DNA of 64,000 nucleotides from Flavivirga aquimarina (GCF_030540835.1 NZ_JAUOEK010000055.1:45507-109506); one strand, 5' to 3'. Positions 8,503 to 18,296 are shown, counted from the first letter of the stretch. The notes: a model not told the origin generated them from the letters alone. Translations and numbers: made by a program.

Positions 8503-9993
8503 ATGAACAAGAGTATTATAAAAATAAAGCTATTAGCTTTAAGTTTTCTTATTACTGGAGGGCTCATGGCGCAGCAAAAATTAACTAAAGTATCTCAATC
8601 TATTAATGTAGATAAAGATGTGACAATAGATTTAAACACAAGTAATTGTAATATAGTATTTGATACATGGCATAAAGATATCATTGAAATTGAAGCTTAT
8701 ATTGAAGGTGATGGCTTAAGTAAAGAAGCATTAGAAAACGCATTGGAACATTGGGATGTAGATATAGATGCTTCGGGTAAACAAGTGAAAATTAGAACAA
8801 AAGGAACAGGAGCAACTGCTTGGACGTATAATCATGGACATGAAGATAATGCAGCTGTACATGCCGTTTTAGAAGAGTTAAAGTTTGAATTAGCAGATTT
8901 GCCGGAAATCATAATTGAAGAAGAAGACTTTGTAATACCAGATGTACCAGATATACTTGTAATACCAGAAATGCCGGAACTACCTGAATTACCGGAGTTG
9001 CCGGAAGGGATACATAATTTTCATTTTGATTATGAAGCCTACAAAAAAGATGGTGAGAAGTACTTAGAAGAGTATACCCAAAAATTTGAATCGAAATATG
9101 GCGATGAGTATGCTAAAAAAATGGAAGTATGGGCTAAAAGGTTTGATGGAGAGTGGGAAAAAAAGTACGAAAAGGAAATGGAAGTTTTGAGTAAACGATT
9201 TACAAAACAAATGGAAAGGCAAGCTGCACGTGTAGAAGCACAGGCAAAGCGATCTGAAGCACAAGCTGAGCGTATGGAAGCGATACACAAAAAGCGGGAA
9301 GAAATACTTAAAAGACGTGCAGAACAGCGCAAAAAGCATGCTAAGGAACGCGAGAAATTAGCAGGAGAAAGACGGGTTTTAATTAAGAAAATGGTAAATG
9401 GGGAATCACGTTCTAAGGTTAAAAAAACCATTAAAATTAAAATGCCAAAAAAAGCTAAGTTAAAGGTTAATGTAAGGCATGGTGAAATAGAATTCGCTGC
9501 AAATGTTGACGATTTAAAAGCTGAATTGTCGCATACAAAGTTTACAGCATATAGCATTAATGGAAGTTCTACTTCCGTTAATGCTTCTTATTCTCCGGTT
9601 TATGTAAATTATTGGAATTTAGGAGAATTAAATCTACGGTATACAGAAAACGTTGAACTAGCCCATGTAAAGCATATGGTTTTGAATTCAAATTCATCTA
9701 ATACAACTATTAAACATTTATTAGGAAGCGCCATAATTGACGGTAATATTGGTGATTTAAAGATTTTAGATATTGATGATGCTTTTTCTAACTTAAATAT
9801 TATCATTCAAAATAGTAATGCCGATATTTCACTTCCTAAAGTAGCTCATAATTTACAGTATAAAGGGAACCGCACACGTTTTAAACATCCTAACAAAACG
9901 ACTGGTAATATTTCTACTTTTTCAACTGGTAATTTAAGTAGTGGAAAAAGCATTGTTATTAATGCTAAATATAGTAACGTGGCTATGAAGTAA
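8503..9993 (+). CDS. Exported protein: beta-strand domain split by a long charged coiled coil
   Basis: The 496-aa protein has a signal peptide (1-23, ending GLMAQ), then a beta-rich segment (about 25-110, VTIDLNTSNCNIVF). A Pro/Glu-rich linker follows (about 140-170, repeated PELPEL) and then a highly charged coiled coil (about 180-310, with RQAARVEAQAKRSEAQAERM). The C-terminal domain (about 320-496) is made of short beta strands (FTAYSINGSSTSVNASYSPV), resembling the DUF4097-type beta-helix often found downstream of ECF sigma/anti-sigma pairs in Bacteroidota. It is probably periplasmic and part of the sigma-factor circuit. The exact function is unknown. Confidence 0.65.
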   Translation: MNKSIIKIKLLALSFLITGGLMAQQKLTKVSQSINVDKDVTIDLNTSNCNIVFDTWHKDIIEIEAYIEGDGLSKEALENALEHWDVDIDASGKQVKIRTKGTGATAWTYNHGHEDNAAVHAVLEELKFELADLPEIIIEEEDFVIPDVPDILVIPEMPELPELPELPEGIHNFHFDYEAYKKDGEKYLEEYTQKFESKYGDEYAKKMEVWAKRFDGEWEKKYEKEMEVLSKRFTKQMERQAARVEAQAKRSEAQAERMEAIHKKREEILKRRAEQRKKHAKEREKLAGERRVLIKKMVNGESRSKVKKTIKIKMPKKAKLKVNVRHGEIEFAANVDDLKAELSHTKFTAYSINGSSTSVNASYSPVYVNYWNLGELNLRYTENVELAHVKHMVLNSNSSNTTIKHLLGSAIIDGNIGDLKILDIDDAFSNLNIIIQNSNADISLPKVAHNLQYKGNRTRFKHPNKTTGNISTFSTGNLSSGKSIVINAKYSNVAMK

Positions 9994-9998
9994 GTTTA

Positions 9999-10039
9999 CT
10001 TATAATTAAATTTTTACTTATAGTTAAATTAATTATAAG
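9999..10039. terminator. AT-rich palindrome between converging genes
   Basis: CTTATAATTAA (9999-10009) is complementary to TTAATTATAAG (10029-10039). It sits between the convergent ends of the coiled-coil protein gene and the GNAT gene. The stem is weak because it is nearly all A/T, so the terminator call is tentative. Confidence 0.4.
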
Positions 10040-10044
10040 CTTCA

Positions 10045-10728
10045 TTATTTTTTACCAATTATCTTCCAGAAATTAAGTTTTCTTCGTACAGTAAACCCTA
10101 ATTTTTTATATAGTTGTATAGGTCCTAAATTTGTTTGATCTACGTGTAAAAACGGTATTTTATCTTTTTTAAAAATCCTTTCAACAGTGTGTGTTATAAG
10201 CTGTTTTGCATAGCCTTTACCAGTATAATCGGGGTGTGTTATTACAGCACTAATTTCAATAAAATTATTAGTTTGCATACGTTCACCGGTTACAGCAACC
10301 AGTTTTTGGTCTTTATAAATTCCATAATACGGCCCTAATTGGTTGGTTTTTGGTTTAAAATATTCGGGATACACCAGTTTTACCAAATCAATTAAATCAT
10401 CATAATGAGTTTCTGTTAACTCAATAATTGTTTCTGTTATGGGGTAGTCTATCTTATTATATATAATCATTTGTAAACCTGTATATTCTATAGGTTCGTC
10501 ATAATGTAATGGCATTTTAGGCTTTTCCCCAACAATAAAAAAATCTGTTATTAATTTACCATGTTTTTCTATAGCAATACTGGTATCCTCATTATTTATA
10601 AAGGCTCCAAATGGCCCGTAATCTGTATGAAAAAATTTCACATTACCATAATCGATACAGGCATTAAAATGAGTATCGGTTAAAGAAAACCAAACAGGAT
10701 TATCTAATGCATCTTCTAAAATTGACAT
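10045..10728 (-). CDS. GNAT family N-acetyltransferase
   Basis: The 227-aa protein has the acetyl-CoA-binding core in its C-terminal half: ISAVITHPDYTGKGYAKQLI carries the Q/RxxGxG/A-type pyrophosphate loop (YTGKGYAKQL), and LYKKLGF is the usual last motif. The N-terminal half is typical of the FR47-like subgroup. It would transfer an acetyl group to an amine; the substrate is unknown. Its ATG overlaps the miaA stop codon as TAATG, so it is the last gene of the miaA transcription unit. Confidence 0.85.
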   Translation of the reverse strand: MSILEDALDNPVWFSLTDTHFNACIDYGNVKFFHTDYGPFGAFINNEDTSIAIEKHGKLITDFFIVGEKPKMPLHYDEPIEYTGLQMIIYNKIDYPITETIIELTETHYDDLIDLVKLVYPEYFKPKTNQLGPYYGIYKDQKLVAVTGERMQTNNFIEISAVITHPDYTGKGYAKQLITHTVERIFKKDKIPFLHVDQTNLGPIQLYKKLGFTVRRKLNFWKIIGKK

Positions 10729-11633
10729 TAATAAAGAGTATTTAATTTTTTAATAACTTCATCTATAGGCGCCTTGTAATCAAACCATAAGGTACCTTCA
10801 TTCTTTTTAAACCAAGTTAGTTGACGTTTTGCAAAGCGTCGTGTATTTTTTTTAATTTCAGAAATAGCAAAATCAAGCGACCATTCATCATTTAAGTAAT
10901 TAAATAATTCTTTGTAGCCAACTGTATTTAAAGCGTTTAAGTCTTTAAAAGGAACCAAGCTTTTAACTTCATCTAATAAGCCTTCTTGCATCATTATGTC
11001 AACCCGTTTGTTAATACGGTTGTATATGGTTTCTCTTTCGGCAGTTAATCCAACAGTAATCGTTTTAAAGGAACGTTTTACATTTCCTTTCTTTAAAAAT
11101 GAAGAATAGGGTTTACCTGTACCAATACAAATTTCTAAGGCACGAATAACACGGTGCGGATTATCTATGGCAATCGTGCTATAAGCTACCGTATCAAGCA
11201 GCTCTAATTGTTCTTGTAAATGTGTAAGTCCTTTGGTTTTTAAATCGGCATTAAGCCTCTCCCGTATGCTACTTGCAACTTCAGGAAAATCGTCTAAGCC
11301 TTTATTAACAGCATCAACATAGAGTCCAGAACCGCCAACCATTATAACAATATCATGGGTTTTAAAAAGGGTATCTAAAGTATTAATAGCATCTTTTTCA
11401 AAAGCACCAACATTGTAATGGTCTTTTATCGATTTATGATGAATAAAATGATGCTTCGCAGCAGCTAACTCTTCGGGTGTTGGCGCCGCAGTGCCAATTT
11501 GCATTTCTTTAAAAAATTGTCGCGAATCTGCCGATAGTATTTCGGTGTTAAAATGTTGAGCCAACTTAATACTTAAAGCAGTTTTACCAATTGCAGTTGG
11601 GCCTACTATAGAAATAAGCGTTTTATTCATCAT
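10728..11633 (-). CDS. miaA: tRNA dimethylallyltransferase
   Basis: MiaA prenylates the N6 of A37 in tRNAs reading UNN codons, using dimethylallyl diphosphate. This 302-aa copy has the P-loop GPTAIGKTAL near the N-terminus, SADSRQFFKEMQIGTAAPTP (the substrate-tRNA loop), MVGGSGLYVDAV, DNPHRVIRALEI and the C-terminal FAKRQLTWFKK. All are expected and the length is normal. I start at the ATG at 11631-11633; the adjacent ATG at 11628-11630 is equally possible. The start lies inside the end of the ion-channel gene (about 11 bases of overlap), which suggests translational coupling. Confidence 0.96.
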   Translation of the reverse strand: MMNKTLISIVGPTAIGKTALSIKLAQHFNTEILSADSRQFFKEMQIGTAAPTPEELAAAKHHFIHHKSIKDHYNVGAFEKDAINTLDTLFKTHDIVIMVGGSGLYVDAVNKGLDDFPEVASSIRERLNADLKTKGLTHLQEQLELLDTVAYSTIAIDNPHRVIRALEICIGTGKPYSSFLKKGNVKRSFKTITVGLTAERETIYNRINKRVDIMMQEGLLDEVKSLVPFKDLNALNTVGYKELFNYLNDEWSLDFAISEIKKNTRRFAKRQLTWFKKNEGTLWFDYKAPIDEVIKKLNTLY

Positions 11634-12471
11634 GTAAATTATATCCGCATTTATAGCAAAATTCGGCATCATCTTTATGCTTTTCAGCCATACAGTTTAC
11701 ACAAGATTGGGAGTTTAGCGGTACGTTTTTATCCAGTTCTTTATCTGCTTTGTTTTGTGTGGCATACTCGGCAGATACAATCCCGGTAGGTACAGCTATA
11801 ATACCGTATCCTAATATCATAACAATAGATGCTATAAATTGACCAAGTGGTGTTACAGGCGAAATATCTCCGTACCCAACCGTAGTAAGTGTTACAATAC
11901 ACCAATAAACGCTGGCTGGAATGCTTGTAAAACCGGCTTCGTCACCTTCAACCAAATACATAATGGTTCCTAGAATAATAGAAATTATAATGACAGTAAA
12001 CAGGAAAACAGAAATTTTTACACGACTGGCTTTTAAAGCTTTAATTAACGTATAAGAGGCTCCCAAATAGCGGGCTAATTTTAAAATTCTAAAAACCCGT
12101 AACAAACGTAAGGCGCGTAAAGCAGCTAAAGCATGAACCCCTCCAAAGATTAGTGATATATATTTTGGAATGGTGGCTAATAAATCGACTATACCATAAA
12201 AGCTAATAATATATTTATAGGGCTTTTTTACAGTAACTATTCTGGCAATATATTCTAAGCTAAATAGTATGGTAATAACCCATTCTGATATGTTAAGAAA
12301 ATCGTGATATTTAGTATCGAAAGTTTTAACACTCTCCAGCATCACCAAGATAATACTTGCTATAATAGTTACAAGTAAAATAATATCAAATAGCTTTCCT
12401 GCGGAAGTGTCGGCTTCATAAATAACGTCATGAAGTCTTATTTTCCAATGCTTTTTTTTTGGCTTATCCAT
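11623..12471 (-). CDS. Voltage-gated potassium-channel-like protein with C-terminal zinc ribbon
   Basis: The 282-aa inner-membrane protein has six transmembrane segments. S4 carries spaced arginines (ALRALRLLRVFRILKLARYL), and the pore has the K+ selectivity filter TLTTVGYGD. After S6 (GYGIIAVPTGIVSAEY), a cytoplasmic tail ends in CVNCMAEKHKDDAEFCYKCG, two CxxC pairs that would bind zinc. This is the usual architecture of bacterial Kv-like channels in flavobacteria. It sits in the same unit as miaA. Gating and physiological role are not evident. Confidence 0.9.
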   Translation of the reverse strand: MDKPKKKHWKIRLHDVIYEADTSAGKLFDIILLVTIIASIILVMLESVKTFDTKYHDFLNISEWVITILFSLEYIARIVTVKKPYKYIISFYGIVDLLATIPKYISLIFGGVHALAALRALRLLRVFRILKLARYLGASYTLIKALKASRVKISVFLFTVIIISIILGTIMYLVEGDEAGFTSIPASVYWCIVTLTTVGYGDISPVTPLGQFIASIVMILGYGIIAVPTGIVSAEYATQNKADKELDKNVPLNSQSCVNCMAEKHKDDAEFCYKCGYNLHDE

Positions 12472-12495
12472 GAATTCAAATGTAAGAAAGATAGA

Positions 12496-14454
12496 TTACT
12501 TTTTCTTTAAAAGTATAAGTGAATTTGTTTGAATATTGACAATTTCGCTCATAAACTCTTTTAAATAAGGGTAATATTCCGGCTCATAAATAGCTTTATT
12601 GAATTTTATATTTAGTATAATACTAATAGTATTACCTAAAGTTTGAGATGAAAAAAGGATTGTGCCTGAGTTATTGGGTAAGGTTATCTGTTTGTCTTTA
12701 GGTGATTCTACTATGGTATAATTATCATCAAAATGAAGCTTAAATCCATAATAATAAGAGTCTTTGTAGCCAAAATCAATAGGATATGTTCTTTCTTGAA
12801 GTTTAAATGGGTTTTCATTAAAAAAGGTGACAAAAAAGGGGTTTAAATAAATATGGTCTCCTGTGTCTTCATAATTATAACCTATGTGATATGATTCTTT
12901 AAAGTCTTGACTTGTTGTGCCATCACTGGTTACTTCAAAATCTGAAATATCAATGTATGGATAGTTGTTTTCCAGTTTTTCAAGGTATGCCTGGTTGTTT
13001 TGATAGTATGATTTTTTATGATTAATGGCATGATATCCTGTTCGTTTTGATATGATGTTTCCTGAAATAGCTTCATCTTCATCAAGTTCTAATTTTACTT
13101 GATACATAACGTTTGAAGGCCTGGCAGGTTCTATATCTATCCATTCACTACCATTTTTAAAATCCATAAGTCTGCCATAATTATTTAGGCATCTAAATGG
13201 CAGATCACCAAAGCTTAAATATGGGTCTGTAGCATCTAAATTATAGGTTTTATCGTCTATGGTTGCCTGAACGATTATATAGTTAAAATCTGAAATAACC
13301 GGAAAAATTGTTGTTGCAAACCCATTATTCCTAGTCGATAACAACATAGGTTTTACAATAATGCCACATTCTTTTAATAAATTATGCAGTAAAATGTTTA
13401 TTGAGGATACGTTTCCAGATTTGTTTTTAATTAAATCTTTAATAGAAACATCTTGAAATATTTTGTAATCCCCATTCCATATGTAGTTTTCCTGAACATA
13501 CCTATAAACGGCGTTTGCTTTTTTTAATAAATCGGTTTCATTAATAATTTCAACAGGCAGTATATCTTCTATATTTATAGATTTTCTTAGCTGTTTACCT
13601 ATATCTTTATCTGTTTTAAATTCTTTATCAACGGTTTTCCATGTTTTTGTATAATCATTTACTGTACCGTCAAAACCTTTAAATGTTTGTAATTCATACT
13701 CTATTCGTGCCAAATAATTACTTTCAGCAGTCATATAATCTTCTTCTATAAAAGCAGGTATATCTTTCATGGCATAAACACTATTGCCACAATCTGCACT
13801 GGCACCTCTACCACCTTCAAGGCAGTTCTTTTTTATTTCTGATGTATTTGTGATTAACTTTTTACCACCTACTAACTTAATATTATAGTACCAATTCCCT
13901 GGAATACTTGTTCTGTATTCGCTGTATAAAGTTGGGATATCACTTTGAAAATTCCATCCCTCATACTTAAACATAAAAGGAGAGATACGTGTATAGCTAT
14001 AGGTTATTACAGAACCTTCTTTAATATTGGGCAAGGTAAATTTAACTAGGGTATGATTTTCATCGTATTTTTCTCTATAAATATCTTTTTCTTGTAGCTT
14101 AGTTTTAGTGACCTCACCATTTATCAAGTTATAAGTTGTTGCGACAATTTTCTTTACGTTTTCTTTTCTTTCTTTTTTATTATATAAATGAATGGAAACA
14201 TTGGCTTTGTTAAAACCTTCTTTATTTAATATTTTTATTTTTCGTTTAATCTCGGTTCTTAAGCGATAGTCATTTTTATCAACATAACTATTTCCGAGTT
14301 CATATATTATTAAAGCATTAGCTGTAGAATCTTTTTTAAAACTATTAGTTTCAATATCACTTAAATTAACTCTGTACGATTCAGAATTAAAATCTGATTG
14401 TGAAAAAATCATTTGATTAAGGAGAAGTAAAAAAAACAGGGTAATTTGTTTCAT
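12496..14454 (-). CDS. DUF3857/transglutaminase-like exported protein, probably non-catalytic
   Basis: The 652-aa protein has a signal peptide (1-18, ending IFSQ), a DUF3857 domain (about 50-200), a transglutaminase-like core (about 290-420) and a beta-rich C-terminal domain (about 430-640). In the core, the position where active members have GDCKD reads KSGNVSSINILLHNLL, and the usual His in an FNH-type strand is DFNYIIVQ. Both the catalytic Cys and His are therefore replaced, while the Asp region (YNLDATDPYL) remains. Many Bacteroidota DUF3857 proteins show this. I infer a binding or structural role in the periplasm or outer membrane. The downstream exonuclease gene is 3 bases away and also minus strand. 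Confidence 0.82.
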   Translation of the reverse strand: MKQITLFFLLLLNQMIFSQSDFNSESYRVNLSDIETNSFKKDSTANALIIYELGNSYVDKNDYRLRTEIKRKIKILNKEGFNKANVSIHLYNKKERKENVKKIVATTYNLINGEVTKTKLQEKDIYREKYDENHTLVKFTLPNIKEGSVITYSYTRISPFMFKYEGWNFQSDIPTLYSEYRTSIPGNWYYNIKLVGGKKLITNTSEIKKNCLEGGRGASADCGNSVYAMKDIPAFIEEDYMTAESNYLARIEYELQTFKGFDGTVNDYTKTWKTVDKEFKTDKDIGKQLRKSINIEDILPVEIINETDLLKKANAVYRYVQENYIWNGDYKIFQDVSIKDLIKNKSGNVSSINILLHNLLKECGIIVKPMLLSTRNNGFATTIFPVISDFNYIIVQATIDDKTYNLDATDPYLSFGDLPFRCLNNYGRLMDFKNGSEWIDIEPARPSNVMYQVKLELDEDEAISGNIISKRTGYHAINHKKSYYQNNQAYLEKLENNYPYIDISDFEVTSDGTTSQDFKESYHIGYNYEDTGDHIYLNPFFVTFFNENPFKLQERTYPIDFGYKDSYYYGFKLHFDDNYTIVESPKDKQITLPNNSGTILFSSQTLGNTISIILNIKFNKAIYEPEYYPYLKEFMSEIVNIQTNSLILLKKK

Positions 14455-14456
14455 GT

Positions 14457-15821
14457 TTAATCCAATATAATTTGTTTTACTTTTTTGTTTTTACGTAAGT
14501 AACTTTGAATAATATGCTGAGTATCTCTATTGTTGTTCATGGGGGTAATAATAGACTCTAAAATCTCAATATTATTTATTTGATAGTTAAGATTAAAGAA
14601 CCCTAAGCCTTTAAATACACCATTTTCTATTAGTATGGCACTACGTTCATCTACATCGCGACCCTTATCTATAAGCACCATGTTTTTGTTGGAATAACAG
14701 TTTTTAGACAATAATAATTCTACTCTTTTATTATAAGACTCTGTAGGTTCTTTTTGTACACAAGCTCCTTTACACGTTTTTATATCGTAATTAAAGCAAC
14801 TGTTATTTGTTTTATATATACCTGTTAGCTTTTGGCATAAGCTATATTCCTCAATAGCTTTAATTATAAAATTTTTACCACTATGTCTATTACTAAAAGT
14901 GGTAATTGGTTTTTTACGCATGTCGGCAATATCAATTTTTAAATTAATATAATCGTTTTCGTCTTTAAAACTATATAAAGCATGAGTAAAAATTGTTCGA
15001 CGTAATGCCCTGTTAAGTATAGGCTTAATACGTTTTATTTCTTCACTTTCTTTTAAAAGAGCTACTAGCTCACTCCCTGTGGCTTCGTAAGTTACAGAGG
15101 CAACCTGTGCTTGTATTTTTTTTGATTTTGGATTTGTGTTTGTAAAATGCTGATTGATACGTTTTTTTATATTATTGCTTTTTCCAATATATATAATATC
15201 GCCGTTCGCTTTATGTATATAGTAAACACCTGTAATGGCAGGTAATTCTTTTATAATATCTATATGCTTTGGTTCTAATTGGTGTTTCGGATTTAACCGT
15301 ACAGATTTTTGAATTATACTTTTAGACGTGTCTTTATCTAAAAGCATTTTAAACAGTTTGACTGTTGCTAATGCATCTCCAGAGGCTCGATGTCTATCTG
15401 TAACAGGAATACCAAGAGATCTGACTAATTTACCTAAGCTATAGGAAGGTTGACCGGGAATTAAATTTTTTGAAAGCTCGACAGTACAAAGTGATTTTCT
15501 TTCAAAATCGAACCCTAAACGGTTAAATTCTGTTTTTAAAATGCGATAATCGAACTGGGCGTTGTGGGCTACCAAAATACAATTATCAGTGATTTCTACG
15601 ATACGTTTGGCAACCTCATAGAATTTTGGTGCATGGCGCAACATATTACTGTTTATACCTGTTAGGTTTACTACAAAAGGCTGTATTTCACGTTCTGGAT
15701 TAACAAGGCTTATAAATTGATCGACTACTTCATGACCATTATGTTTATAGATTGCAATTTCTGTAATGCCCTCTTCATTATACTTACCTCCAGTAGTTTC
15801 TATGTCTAATATTGCGTACAA
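14457..15821 (-). CDS. DEDDh exonuclease fused to a GIY-YIG (UvrC/Cho-like) nuclease domain
   Basis: The 454-aa protein has an N-terminal DnaQ-like 3'-5' exonuclease domain (1-165) with DIETTGG (DxE), HNAQFDYRIL and HRASGDALAT (HxxxxD). A GIY-YIG domain follows (about 195-270: ITGVYYIHKANGDIIYIGKS, NNIKKRINQHF), then a UvrC-like Cys-containing segment (CFNYDIKTCKGACVQKE). The fusion is common in Bacteroidota and resembles actinobacterial and proteobacterial Cho/DnaQ fusions. It likely acts in DNA repair as a structure-specific nuclease. It lies between DUF3857 and yggS in one orientation. Confidence 0.9.
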   Translation of the reverse strand: MYAILDIETTGGKYNEEGITEIAIYKHNGHEVVDQFISLVNPEREIQPFVVNLTGINSNMLRHAPKFYEVAKRIVEITDNCILVAHNAQFDYRILKTEFNRLGFDFERKSLCTVELSKNLIPGQPSYSLGKLVRSLGIPVTDRHRASGDALATVKLFKMLLDKDTSKSIIQKSVRLNPKHQLEPKHIDIIKELPAITGVYYIHKANGDIIYIGKSNNIKKRINQHFTNTNPKSKKIQAQVASVTYEATGSELVALLKESEEIKRIKPILNRALRRTIFTHALYSFKDENDYINLKIDIADMRKKPITTFSNRHSGKNFIIKAIEEYSLCQKLTGIYKTNNSCFNYDIKTCKGACVQKEPTESYNKRVELLLSKNCYSNKNMVLIDKGRDVDERSAILIENGVFKGLGFFNLNYQINNIEILESIITPMNNNRDTQHIIQSYLRKNKKVKQIILD

Positions 15822-15856
15822 AAAATATTTATGCGTTTATTTTTGTTTAAACATGT

Positions 15857-16525
15857 TTATTTATAATTTCTTGCTCCAAATATACTACTTCCCACACGAA
15901 CCATAGTACTCCCACAATTAATGGCTAATTGATAATCGCCACTCATACCCATACTAATAGTATTTAATTGGTAGTTGTGGGTGTTTATCAGCTTTAAATT
16001 TTCAAAAGTACTTTTTAAGTAATCGAATTCTTTTTTTACTTGATTTTCGTCATTGGTAAATGTCGCCATGCCCATGAGTCCGACTATCTTAATATTTTTT
16101 AATTCTGAAAATGTATCTGATTTTATAACTTCTGAAGCCTCATCTGGTGTCATTCCAAATTTAGAATCCTCTGTTGCTATTTTTATTTGAAGTAAACAAT
16201 CAATAACTCTGCCATGTTTTATAGCTTGTTTATTTATTTCTTTTAATAGCTTAAAATTATCTACACCATGAATTAAATGTACAAAAGAGGCCATATATTT
16301 TACTTTATTGCTTTGTACGTGTCCAATCATGTGCCATTCAATATCTTTGGGCATGTTTTCATACTTATTCACCATTTCCTGAATCTTGTTCTCTCCAAAA
16401 ATACGTTGCCCTGCATTATAAGCTTCCATTAAATCGCTTACAGGTTTTGTTTTCGAAACAGCAACGAGTGTTACGTGCTCTGGCAATAATGACTTTATCT
16501 TTTTAAGGTTTTGTTGTATACTCAT
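15857..16525 (-). CDS. YggS/PLPBP family pyridoxal phosphate-binding protein
   Basis: The 222-aa protein adopts the alanine-racemase-like TIM barrel without racemase activity and takes part in PLP and amino-acid homeostasis. The PLP lysine is in VAVSKTKP (Lys25). Further family motifs are FGENKIQEMVNK, WHMIGHVQSNKV, GLMGMATFT and SMGMSGDYQLAINCGSTMVR. The length is normal. It lies downstream of DUF1015 on the same strand. Confidence 0.94.
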   Translation of the reverse strand: MSIQQNLKKIKSLLPEHVTLVAVSKTKPVSDLMEAYNAGQRIFGENKIQEMVNKYENMPKDIEWHMIGHVQSNKVKYMASFVHLIHGVDNFKLLKEINKQAIKHGRVIDCLLQIKIATEDSKFGMTPDEASEVIKSDTFSELKNIKIVGLMGMATFTNDENQVKKEFDYLKSTFENLKLINTHNYQLNTISMGMSGDYQLAINCGSTMVRVGSSIFGARNYK

Positions 16526-16617
16526 TATTAAATGAAATTTGTCATAATAATTACATTATGGTTTCTTTTGATGAGATTCCTGCTTTACTGAAACAAGTTT
16601 AGCATATGTCGTAGGAA

Positions 16618-17856
16618 CTAGAATTCATAAATAGCAACACCACTTCGTAACTTTGGTTCTATAAAAGTACTTTTTGGGGGCATGGTTAAATGATTGTCTG
16701 CAATGGCTTTCATTTCTTCAATAGTAATAGGAACCAGGCCAAATCCTACTTTAAATATACCACTATCTACTTTGCTTTTTATAGTAACTAAATCATTCTT
16801 ACCATGTGAGTAATCGATTCGTGTATCGTTACGTAAATCTGAAACTCCTAAAATAGGCTCTAAAATGGTTTTGTAAAGAATTTGAGTATCTAAAGCATCT
16901 AAAGCGTTGTTAAATGTATAATTACTTTTTCTTAAATACAAAGAATAAAACTCACCATCCAGATACATACTAAAATGGTGTTTTTTATTTGGTTTATATA
17001 ATTCGTTACCTCTATTTTCTATACGATATAATCTATCCAACTGTATCAAAAAAGCTTCTTTGGTTAATCCATTTAAATCTTTAACAAGCCTGTTAAACTC
17101 ATGGATTTTTAAGTCAGATTCTGGAATTAGATAGGCCATGAAATAATTATAAGCCTCGTTTCCTGTATGCTGTTTGTTTTCAGATTTTAAATCTTCTGAA
17201 AGCAAATAAGAAGAAGCAGATCGATGGTGCCCATCTGCAATGTATGTCGTATCTATATCTTCAAATTCTTTTTGGATGGTTTTTATAGACGTTTCATTAT
17301 CGATAACCCATAAATAGTGTGTGTCTCTAAAGTGCGTTGTAAATTCGTATTCTGCACGTTCTTTTTGAACTTCGGAGATAATACTATTTATTGTACTGTT
17401 ACCCGAATAGGTTAGGAGCACAGGTTCTGCATTGAAGCCAACCGTTTTTAAATAGTCTTTAAAAATATTTTCACGATATTCTATGGTGTCTTCATGTTTT
17501 TTAATAACATCGTTTTTGTAATCTTCTGCACTAGCAGCAGCTACTATACCAGAAAACATATTACCATCTCGATTAACAACTTTGTAGGCATAGTAACAAG
17601 GTGTTTCGTCTTGAATAAAAATATGATCTTCTTTAAATTCTAAATACCGATTTTTAACCAAGTTGTAACGTTCTTTTCCGGTAATATCTTTATGATATTT
17701 GTAACCCGGATTTACTATGTGCAAAAATGAAAACGGATTATAATCTAAACGAGCTTCCAGTTCTGCTTGAGTATAACTTTGGTAAGAACGAGACGCCACT
17801 AGGCTTACTTTGTCTCGAGTTGGTCTTACAGCTTTGAATGGAATTATTTTAGCCAT
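16618..17856 (-). CDS. DUF1015 family protein
   Basis: The 412-aa protein matches the DUF1015 family over its whole length: IIPFKAVRPTRDKVSLVASR at the start, LEARLDYNPFSFLHIVNP, then YIADGHHRSASSYLL and MPPKSTFIEPKLRSG near the end. The family contains a ParB-like nuclease-fold segment around the ADGHHR motif; its biochemical role is not established. It is cytoplasmic and part of the minus-strand housekeeping run. Confidence 0.88.
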   Translation of the reverse strand: MAKIIPFKAVRPTRDKVSLVASRSYQSYTQAELEARLDYNPFSFLHIVNPGYKYHKDITGKERYNLVKNRYLEFKEDHIFIQDETPCYYAYKVVNRDGNMFSGIVAAASAEDYKNDVIKKHEDTIEYRENIFKDYLKTVGFNAEPVLLTYSGNSTINSIISEVQKERAEYEFTTHFRDTHYLWVIDNETSIKTIQKEFEDIDTTYIADGHHRSASSYLLSEDLKSENKQHTGNEAYNYFMAYLIPESDLKIHEFNRLVKDLNGLTKEAFLIQLDRLYRIENRGNELYKPNKKHHFSMYLDGEFYSLYLRKSNYTFNNALDALDTQILYKTILEPILGVSDLRNDTRIDYSHGKNDLVTIKSKVDSGIFKVGFGLVPITIEEMKAIADNHLTMPPKSTFIEPKLRSGVAIYEF

Positions 17857-17862
17857 GTTTTA

Positions 17863-17890
17863 GTATTCAGTGTTCAGTAAGCAGTGTTCG
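17863..17890. repeat. CAGTGTTCAGT-type heptad run, left of four-helix-bundle gene
   Basis: The bases read TTCAGTGTTCAGTAAGCAGT then GTTCG, imperfect heptads of the form CAGTGTT. The run right of the small gene (18297-18328) has the related heptad in the opposite orientation, so the two make an inverted frame around it. Confidence 0.5.
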
Positions 17891-17913
17891 ATTATAGGTA
17901 AACAGCCAATTAA

Positions 17914-18279
17914 CTACTTAGATCCAAATTTTTCAGGGTTTTGAATCATATAGTTGATTAACTTTCCAATTTCGTTACTTTTACTCATAAGTTCGCTGAA
18001 GGTTTCTTTTGAAATATATTCACAATAAAGAGAAAACTCTAACCATGTTTGGGTTTCTGAATTTTCTGCATCACTATCCATTAATTTACTTATAAAATGC
18101 TTAGGGTATAGTCTTTTGCGATACGCTTCCGAAATATTAGCAGAAACACTTCGGGAAGATCTTCTAACCTGATCTGTAAGCGAATATGTTTCTTCTTTAG
18201 GAAACGATTTAGATAAATGAAAAACATTCATTGCTAAATCAAACGATTTTCTATAAGCTAATAAATCCTGAAATTTCAT
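17914..18279 (-). CDS. Four-helix bundle protein (23S rRNA intervening-sequence protein family)
   Basis: The 121-aa protein begins MKFQDLLAYRKSFDLAMNVF and contains FPKEETYSLTDQVRRSSRSV and SANISEAY, the family signature of the S23/IVS-type four-helix bundle. Members are found inside some 23S rRNA intervening sequences and, in Bacteroidota, as scattered small genes; they form pentameric bundles of unknown function. Here the gene interrupts an otherwise conserved housekeeping row and is flanked on both sides by inverted heptad repeats, suggesting it arrived as a small cassette. Confidence 0.9.
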   Translation of the reverse strand: MKFQDLLAYRKSFDLAMNVFHLSKSFPKEETYSLTDQVRRSSRSVSANISEAYRKRLYPKHFISKLMDSDAENSETQTWLEFSLYCEYISKETFSELMSKSNEIGKLINYMIQNPEKFGSK

Positions 18280-18296
18280 TAAAAAATTTTACATTT

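Noticed and set aside
9039..9557. 172-codon minus-strand frame opposite the coiled-coil gene
   Set aside because: The Lys/Glu-rich coiled coil gives a long Ser/Phe/Leu-rich antisense frame by composition; no independent support.
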